NCBI GenBank assembly: GCA_964637235.1
Contig: CAZWVR010000069.1
Location: 1-13,713, forward strand
Reading direction: 5' to 3'
Source of the DNA: CAZWVR01 sp964637235
GTDB lineage: Bacteria > Bacteroidota > Bacteroidia > Bacteroidales > S143-33
Length of the DNA stretch: 13,713 bases
The position numbers and the translations under genes are program-made. Positions 1 through 6,600 of this stretch are shown in pieces. Below the pieces are notes generated by a model that saw only the letters and a program-made list of their open reading frames with translations, was not told the DNA's origin and did no database searches. Position 1 is the first letter of the stretch. Each line of letters opens with the position of its first letter.

Positions 1-1
1 A

Positions 2-85
2 GTAGTTGTAAAACAACGTCCAAGTCCGGGAGTAAAAACAACAATAGGGCAAGGAATAGAAATATGGCTTTCAAAAGAACATTGA
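2..85 (+). CDS. C-terminal end of a PASTA-domain protein (partial)
   Basis: Reading from base 2 gives 27 codons and a TGA at 83-85. The peptide has the pattern of the last strand and helix of a PASTA repeat: V-V-x-Q-x-P-x-P-G, then a short basic stretch, then G-Q-G-I-E-I-W-L-S-K. PASTA repeats bind muropeptides or the beta-lactam-like part of peptidoglycan in kinases and penicillin-binding proteins; in Bacteroidota they also occur in small membrane-anchored proteins without a kinase. The rest of the gene lies outside the window, so the architecture is unknown. Its stop lies inside the next gene, a 22-nt overlap, which suggests co-transcription. The family call rests on a short fragment, but the spacing of the Q-x-P-x-P-G and hydrophobic-strand motifs is characteristic. 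Confidence 0.7.
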   Translation, partial: VVVKQRPSPGVKTTIGQGIEIWLSKEH

Positions 86-1020
86 TATTTGTATTGATTA
101 TCATATCCATTTATTCTTGCGATATCCCTCTTGCTCATAAAATAAAGCTAATAGATATAAAATTTAATGCTGATAGTGCATATAAATTTATAAAAGAGCA
201 GCTTGCTTTTGGACCTCGTGTCCCAAATACTCCTGCCCATGATAGTTGTGCTATATTTTTATCTCAAAAGTTGCGTTCATATAATGCTAAGGTAGCTTTG
301 CAAAATGCTATTGTATATAGGTATGATTCATTGCCTCTGAGGATTACTAATATAATTGCACAGTTTTATCCCTACAAGAAACGTAGAATATTACTTTTTA
401 CTCATTGGGACACTCGTTTTATTGCAGACAATGAGAAAGATTCTGTTTTAAGATATAAGCCATTTCTTGGTGCAAATGATGGCGCTAGTGGAGTTGCTGT
501 GCTCTTGGAAATTGCTAGGCATCTATCGGTTGACACTCCTAAGGTAGGCGTTGATATAATATTTTTTGATGCGGAAGATCAAGGTGAACCTCAATTCCTC
601 TCTATTTTTAATAAAGAATCATGGTCTTTGGGTGCACGTTATTGGGTAAAACATAAGCATTTTTGTAATTATTTATATGGAATAGATATCGATATGGTAG
701 GTGGAAAAAATGCAAAATTCTATAAAGAAGATTTTTCTTTATTTTACTATGGCTACCTTTTATATAGGATTTGGCATATAGCTAAATTGCTTGGCTATGA
801 TAGTCTTTTTATAGATAAAAATGTTAAATCTATTTTTGATGATCATTTTGTTTTAAATCAGAATGGGATAAGATCTGTTTTAATTATTGAAACTCATAGA
901 AATAATAAATTTTATCCTTCGTATTGGCATACACATGGTGATAATTTGCAAGTTATTGATAAAAAGACTCTTAAAGCAGTGGGACAAATAATACTTAATG
1001 TAATTTATAATCAAAAATGA
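64..1020 (+). CDS. M28-family glutaminyl-peptide cyclotransferase-like lipoprotein
   Basis: The 318-residue protein begins with a lipoprotein signal: K4/R5, a hydrophobic stretch, and a lipobox ending in Cys19 (I-Y-S-C). It is therefore expected on the periplasmic face of a membrane. The body has the metal-site pattern of the M28 fold as used by glutaminyl cyclases: T-H-W-D-T-R at 113-118, G-A-N-D-G-A-S-G with Asp139, D-A-E-D with Glu171 (catalytic base position) and Asp172 (metal ligand position), F-D-D-H at 258-261, and W-H-T-H-G-D-N with His289. Family members convert N-terminal Gln to pyroglutamate or, in related enzymes, act as aminopeptidases; the W-D-T-R and D-D-H words favour the cyclase side. 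The start at 64 is supported by the signal peptide and by AAGGA at 51-55, eight bases upstream. The frame stays open to base 1, but that part has no signal-like content. The NUDIX gene follows after a very short gap. Confidence 0.82.
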   Translation: MAFKRTLIFVLIIISIYSCDIPLAHKIKLIDIKFNADSAYKFIKEQLAFGPRVPNTPAHDSCAIFLSQKLRSYNAKVALQNAIVYRYDSLPLRITNIIAQFYPYKKRRILLFTHWDTRFIADNEKDSVLRYKPFLGANDGASGVAVLLEIARHLSVDTPKVGVDIIFFDAEDQGEPQFLSIFNKESWSLGARYWVKHKHFCNYLYGIDIDMVGGKNAKFYKEDFSLFYYGYLLYRIWHIAKLLGYDSLFIDKNVKSIFDDHFVLNQNGIRSVLIIETHRNNKFYPSYWHTHGDNLQVIDKKTLKAVGQIILNVIYNQK

Positions 1021-1044
1021 TTATTTTTGCGTAAAGTATTGATT

Positions 1045-1635
1045 ATGGATACTATTGATATATTTTATGGTAAACGCCTAATTCGCTTAACAGAGGAAAT
1101 ACAACCTTTTTATGCTCAGTATAAAAATCGGGAACATTTGAAAAAACTTATTGATGAGTTTCAAAAAGGCAATTATTATGAGTTGTACATTTGTCATAAT
1201 GATTTGAATGAGTTATTTCAGAATTTTAAGATATTTTTCAAATATATAGAATCGGCTGGCGGAGTTGTTATAAATCAATGGGGACAAATTTTAATGATAA
1301 AGAGAGTAGATAATTTGTGGCAATTTCCTAAGGGGAAAAAGGAACCAAATGAAAACTATGAAGAAGCTGCTTTGCGTGAAGTAAAAGAGGAAACAGGTTT
1401 GGACAATTTGACTATTATTAGGCATTTACCGAGTAGTTATTACATTTTTAAACGTAAAGGCATTGCTTATTTGAAACATATAAAGTGGTTTAAAATGCTC
1501 TATAGAGGTTATAGGGAGCCTGTTGCTTTAAAAGAAGAAGGTATTGTAGAAGTAAAATGGTTCGAGAGGGATGAAGTTATTAGATTATTGCAAAAATCTT
1601 ATTCTAATTTGCAGGTTTTATTGAGTTATATTTAA
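1045..1635 (+). CDS. NUDIX hydrolase domain protein
   Basis: This 196-residue protein has a perfect Nudix box at residues 97-119: G, five residues, E103, seven residues, then R-E-V-K-E-E-T-G-L. These residues bind the divalent metal and activate water for cleaving a nucleoside diphosphate linked to another group. The Nudix domain covers roughly 68-185 and is preceded by the usual A-G-G-V-V strand at 71-75 and by W-Q-F-P-K-G at 92-97. The first 65 residues form a separate mixed alpha/beta extension often seen in Bacteroidota members of this family. Substrate cannot be told from the sequence. I chose ATG at 1045; a TTG at 1027 in the same frame would add six residues and lies 6 nt after the preceding stop. 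Neither has a clear Shine-Dalgarno. It is the last gene of the left + strand unit and faces the next gene tail to tail, 40 nt away. Confidence 0.85.
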   Translation: MDTIDIFYGKRLIRLTEEIQPFYAQYKNREHLKKLIDEFQKGNYYELYICHNDLNELFQNFKIFFKYIESAGGVVINQWGQILMIKRVDNLWQFPKGKKEPNENYEEAALREVKEETGLDNLTIIRHLPSSYYIFKRKGIAYLKHIKWFKMLYRGYREPVALKEEGIVEVKWFERDEVIRLLQKSYSNLQVLLSYI

Positions 1636-1675
1636 AAATGCATTTGGTTTTTAATTTTATTGTTTTTTTTTGCTA

Positions 1676-3475
1676 TTATTTTTGATTTCTCCATTTATAC
1701 AAAGTGCGTTCTGTAATACCAAATTTTTCCTCAACTTTTTTAGCGCTTCCGTATTCTTCAATAAATTTTTCTGCTAAAATCTTTTTATATTGTTTGACAA
1801 GTTCTTGTGGATTTTTCGAAAGATCGAAAAGATAAAAATTTTCTGATTTTTCTGGATAAGAAGCGTATTTTTCAAATTCTGATTTAGTAAATTCAAAAGC
1901 AGATTTTGTCGGTAGCATTTTTTTAATCTCTTTATCGAAATTCAAATATGTTTTGTAATAAATTGCTATTCTTTGTAAGTCGCGATAATTGCCGTATAAA
2001 GGCAGTTTTTTTAACCATTCAAAGAATTTTATATCGTTTTTAACATATGTATCAAAGTCATAATATTCTTGAAATCTCATTTGTATCCATATATTACGAA
2101 AGTCCTCGGGCAAATCCTCTGGGGTTTTACGCAGTGGTGGAAGTTCTATTACCAGCTGAGTAATTCTATCATAAAAGTCGGGCAATAAAACTTTTCTAAG
2201 TTGATCAATAGTTCTATTGGAAGCAAAAATCAATATAGCTCGTACTTTTTTTTCTTTATCATCGCCAAGTCGTCTGATTATAAAGTTGTTATTTTGGTCG
2301 GTTTGAATTGCTTTCATTAGTTTTGCCTGAATGAGTTTATCCAGATGATGTATTTCGTCTAAGAATAAAATTCCACCATTAGCCTGTTCAAAAACTCCGG
2401 GAGTATCTTTAAAGGCGCCGGTAAAAGCTCCTTTTTTATATCCGAATAAAATGCTTTCGGCAAGGGTATTATCTGTAAAAGTTGCGCAGTTTACGGCAAC
2501 AAACTTTTCGTTTTCCTTTTTGTATTTTTCTGCAAGGTGGGTTTTTCCTGTGCCACGCTCGCCAAGTAAGAGAATTGCAAATCCTTGACGCATATAATGC
2601 TGCATTTTCTTTTCCGCCAAATTACGTGCAGGAGATTTACTTTTTGGATAGATTACAAAAGTCTTACGAATTTGTTCAATGACATTAACCGGAATTTCTT
2701 TTATCTGAAAAAGTTTAAAACGTTTATCTGGAAATTTATCTTTTCTGTCATAAGGGGCTATAAATCTTGTATTTGCTGGTAAAAAGTTAAAATTAGCCAA
2801 AGAATGCCATACTACTTGAACCTCACGGCTGCATAGCACAGGAGTAATAATAAAATTAGCCTCAGGATGACGTGCAAAGATTTTTTTTAGCTGATTGTGC
2901 ATACCTTTGGCTATACTTTCATAATCCCACAAGTCGTTGATTTTTTCCTCTTTGGTCATATTGATAAACTGTACCTTTTCTTTGTAATGCTGAGGAGCAT
3001 TGCTATACTGCTTGAACCATAAAATTTGTTCCTCAACAGGATAATGTTGAATATTTCTCCATAAATAGCTCCAAATTTCATCAGCGCGGTCAGGATAATG
3101 ATTTTTTAGGTATAAATATTCCTCTTGCAGTGATAATTGTTTGTCTATGACTTCTTTCCATATATCAACTAATCCTTTTTCTTTAATAAGTTCATCGTCA
3201 GTGTAAAACCTTGTTCGTCTAAAAATGTTGTAAGTAGTTATTTTATTGAAAACTTCTGCATCTGCTGTGAAATAATAGACTTTATCAAAAAGGAAACCTC
3301 TTTTTTTCTGGTCAAATATCTCATTCATTTCCTCTTGTGATAAGTCATCTGCAAAAATTTTTTTCTGTTTTATAGAGCATTTTCCTGCATAAAAAGCTGC
3401 TAAAATATGCTTAAAATAAGCGATTCCGTGAGTAGTAAAATGCCATTGGATATAGATATTTTCTTTTTTTTGCAT
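1676..3475 (-). CDS. Sigma-54-dependent activator with RtcR/CARF-like sensor domain
   Basis: The 599-residue protein has three parts. Residues 274-525 are the AAA+ domain of bacterial enhancer-binding proteins: Walker A G-E-R-G-T-G-K-T (305-312), the sigma-54-contacting loop G-A-F-T-G-A (349-354), Walker B G-G-I-L-F-L-D-E-I (367-375), sensor-like N420, F-Y-D-R with Arg437, and G-N-Y-R-D-L (495-500). Residues 575-599 are a Fis-type helix-turn-helix (G-S-A-K-K-V-E...T-E-R-T-L-Y-K-W). Residues 1-270 replace the usual receiver or GAF sensor. Around 182-243 they follow E. coli RtcR: L-W-D-Y-E, then a beta strand, a loop, V-V-W-H-S-L-A, F-L-P-A. RtcR has a CARF domain there that senses RNA-derived ligands. 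The region matching RtcR T-T-G-T-H reads T-P-V-L-C-S, so ligand binding may differ. No rtcA or rtcB is nearby and the target promoters are unknown. The activator class is near certain; the CARF assignment is by remembered sequence similarity. No convincing promoter was seen upstream. Confidence 0.85.
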   Translation of the reverse strand: MQKKENIYIQWHFTTHGIAYFKHILAAFYAGKCSIKQKKIFADDLSQEEMNEIFDQKKRGFLFDKVYYFTADAEVFNKITTYNIFRRTRFYTDDELIKEKGLVDIWKEVIDKQLSLQEEYLYLKNHYPDRADEIWSYLWRNIQHYPVEEQILWFKQYSNAPQHYKEKVQFINMTKEEKINDLWDYESIAKGMHNQLKKIFARHPEANFIITPVLCSREVQVVWHSLANFNFLPANTRFIAPYDRKDKFPDKRFKLFQIKEIPVNVIEQIRKTFVIYPKSKSPARNLAEKKMQHYMRQGFAILLLGERGTGKTHLAEKYKKENEKFVAVNCATFTDNTLAESILFGYKKGAFTGAFKDTPGVFEQANGGILFLDEIHHLDKLIQAKLMKAIQTDQNNNFIIRRLGDDKEKKVRAILIFASNRTIDQLRKVLLPDFYDRITQLVIELPPLRKTPEDLPEDFRNIWIQMRFQEYYDFDTYVKNDIKFFEWLKKLPLYGNYRDLQRIAIYYKTYLNFDKEIKKMLPTKSAFEFTKSEFEKYASYPEKSENFYLFDLSKNPQELVKQYKKILAEKFIEEYGSAKKVEEKFGITERTLYKWRNQK

Positions 3476-3602
3476 AATGATTTGTTATAAATATTGCCTG
3501 CCGAAATATAAAAAATATCCCTTTTTATGCGAAAAATATTTCATAATATTGAAATTATTTTCTCCATTTTGTTTTAGGAAGGCTAATTTTTGCTAAGTTA
3601 AA

Positions 3603-3650
3603 AATAAAAAAGGGCTGTCTTTTTGATGTTTTTACGAATTAGACAGCCCC
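3603..3650 (-). terminator. Intrinsic terminator after the large exported protein gene
   Basis: A perfect 9-bp stem joins GGGCTGTCT (3613-3621) with AGACAGCCC (3642-3650) across a 20-nt A/T-rich loop. On the - strand the stem is followed by a T-rich tract (complement of 3603-3612). It lies 20 nt after the stop of the 1680-residue protein gene and well before the sigma-54 activator start, so the two genes are probably transcribed separately. A weaker T-rich tract on the other side (3652-3660) means it could also stop + strand transcription. Confidence 0.85.
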
Positions 3651-3669
3651 TTTATTTTTTGAATAGAGC

Positions 3670-6600
3670 TTACTGTTTAATGAATTTTGCAGCAAAGTAG
3701 GTTTCTTTATTACGTATTTCAATGTTGTAAACACCTTCGGGGAGTGAAGAAATGTTGATAATCGGGTTATTTGTCTGCAATTTTCCTGTAAGTACACATT
3801 TACCTATTGAATTTATTATTGAGTAGTTATATTCGCCATGTTTCAAATTCACTTTAATAAATGTTGAAGCAGGGTTAGGATATATTATTCGGTTTGTATT
3901 GCTTGTTTGGTTTATGTTGGATACACCCATATTTACATGAATAGTGAAAACAATATTTGCAGTAGCGCCGAATTTATCAATAGCAGTAATTTTTATTGGG
4001 AAATCACCTAATTGCGTAGGTACTCCGTAAATACGATTATTGTCAAATTTTATCCATTGAGGTAGAGTATCTCCGTTTGCTAATGAAACTTTTATAGAGA
4101 GATTTTTATCCCAGAAGTCGATATCGTCAAATAGTGTATTCGGAAGTTTAACGTAGAAAGTTTCGTTTAGATTCACAGAGATGTCAGAGATTGATGCCAA
4201 AGGATATGGAGCATGATTTTTATTGAAGTGTAAAATAAACCTATCTTTGGTAATACCGCTATTAGCTTCAAATTGATATGTTGTAGGTTGGGTAATTTCA
4301 GTAGTTTGTCCGGTTAATTTATCTTCAAGCCAGATGTAGTAATTTTTCAGGGTTATTGATTTGAATATTAGAGTTTTATTTCCGCTATTTTGGAAATAAT
4401 AGCCCAGAGGCACGCTTAAGATATCATCTTGTGGTAATGTATTTATTGCGTAGAATGTATTTGTTAAGCTATCGTAAGAGAATATTTGCGGAATTTGTTC
4501 ATTATAAGCAAAACGTTTATGAGCGTCGTATTTTTCGTCGAAGTCGTAAGTTGCGGGATCAGCTATTTGGATGACGGTTTCGTCTGTGTATCCATTATCT
4601 ATAAGTTGGAGTCTGACAATATTAGGTGCTTCTTGTTGATTTTTCCAGTAAGGTTGTGGATTGTGTACTCTTGCGGAGTTTTCAATAGTTATCCAAGCTC
4701 CCGGTTGTGTTGCTTTGACAAAGAAAGCTTGGTGTGCGGGAACGTATTTACTACCTCCGTTTACTGTAATGCCGTGATTAAAGACAGTGCCCCCTCCGGT
4801 AGAAGGACGGTAATATTTGTAATTATCTACTGTTCCGTCGTAATAATAAATAACATTTTCTACATTATGCATTTCATTGACTTGGTCCCAGTCAATAGCC
4901 GAAGGATAAGGGTTTCCTATCAGGTTCCAGCCGTCAAATTCACGCCAGTTTATAGGAGTATTATTACCGTCGCAGACGTTTACAGTTCCAACTCCTGAGA
5001 TAGTATAGCTTAGGTTGAAAGTTTTATCACCAGCAAAGAGATTTCCACCTGTTAGGGTATGTACTCTATTTTCAGGTTCATAGAAAATATATCCTTTGTT
5101 TGTTTCAAAATTAGTAGTAGATACTGATTGCCAGCCCATTACATTTGAGCAGAAATCATGAGCCCACCAATAGTCTGCTTGTGTTTCGTCATACCAGTAT
5201 AGGTTAGGATTTTGATCGTTCCAAGATGTTGTTGTCAGGTTTGTAATAGGACAAGCATCGAGAGGGCTGAAAAAGTAGTGCCAAGCCCCTGCTGTCATAT
5301 AACGCTCACAGGTTGCAGGCACGTCAGTGGTGTTATGAATTAGGGAAGCTGTGCCTGTGGCGTCTGAGTGTAATATAAGTCCACTGCTACCAACTTGATT
5401 ATTAAGCGTTCCGTTTACTGTTAGAAATACATTAGGAAAAACATTAAATTCACCATCATAGATATTTAAATCGTTTTGTATTTCAAGGTTTGTCCCCAGG
5501 AAAATTTGGCTATTTCTGTCTATGTTTAAATTGTTAAGCGTTTGATTATTAGTAAAATAGAGGGTATCGACATAACCGCTGTTTATTATATTGAAGTCTG
5601 ATGAAGCATTACCAATAAATTTTCCGTGTTCTCGGTAATAGGGACCTTCGAGAGTTAGATTATAACCATTGAGGTCTATATTTGCAAGATTTTGATATAA
5701 TGTATCAGCAGTAATATCTGTATTTAGGGAGACTTTTTGTGCGTGATTTTCAATTATTAGATTTGCGAAATCTTCTTGTGTAGCACTAGCAATAGTCTGA
5801 TTTTGTGTTCCACAGAAAATTATAGTTCCTTTACCTTCATCGAAATAGGTATTGCCTCTGTTGTTAGCCCAGTTTCCGAAAAGATATATTTTACCGTCTT
5901 GTGAATCGCCGGTATTCATAGAGAGTGCACCGTTATTGTCAATGATAAGATTACCAAAGACTTTAAGTATGTCAGCAGTGTCTCCTTCGTTTGTAATAGG
6001 ATTTCCAAGGAAGAGGGTATGATTATAGATATAAAGATTTTTACAAACGGCTGTGCTATCAAATTTTTTTGCGTTAGCGGAATTAGAGACATCAATAACA
6101 GGATCTTGTTGAGAATTGCCGTCGATATAGACGTCCACAGATTTTTCAGGGACAGTTAGGGCTTCCCAGTTAGCACAGTTAAACCAGTCATTATCTGCAT
6201 CACCTATCCAAGTGCCTTCTGGATTTCCATTTAAGATTGTGAAAGTAGTTGTTGCTATGTCAGAGGGGATGTCGTCACATTCTGATTGTGCAACTTGCTC
6301 CCAATTGTTTTCGTTCATAATTGCTTGTAGAAGTGTTCGTTTAGAGCCTGTATGAGTAGCTGAAAGTTTATAGTAATTTACAGGTACATCGCCGTCAAAA
6401 TCTAAGTTAAAGCATTGAATATCAGGATGTAAGCGAGAAGTTCTTGGAGTATTTACTTCTTGGTCAAAAGGTACCCAGTTAGCCATATTTGAAAGTCCAA
6501 ATAATATATGCCCAAACAGGCGAGAATAGATATGTGGAGATGTTCCGTAGTCAGCAAGTACACCTTGATATATCCATACTTGGTCAGGCTGTGTTTCAGA

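Noticed and set aside
1..63. Open upstream extension of the M28 lipoprotein frame to the window edge
   Set aside because: The signal peptide and lipobox are correctly placed only from ATG at 64, and an AAGGA sits eight bases before it; the upstream bases code for the PASTA C-terminus in another frame.
1629..1670. A/T-only hairpin (TTAAAAA / TTTTTAA) and a run of T between the NUDIX gene and the sigma-54 activator
   Set aside because: The stem has no G-C pairs, so it is too weak to call an intrinsic terminator, though some bidirectional ending is likely in this convergent gap.
1676..3475. CRISPR-Cas link suggested by the CARF-like domain
   Set aside because: No repeat-spacer array and no cas gene is present in the window; RtcR-type regulators use CARF domains outside CRISPR systems.
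4486..4998. Long + strand open frames inside the large exported protein gene (also near 6508, 6994, 7817 and 8453)
   Set aside because: They are antisense shadows of a gene with clear signal peptide, domains and sorting domain, and their translations show no domain pattern.
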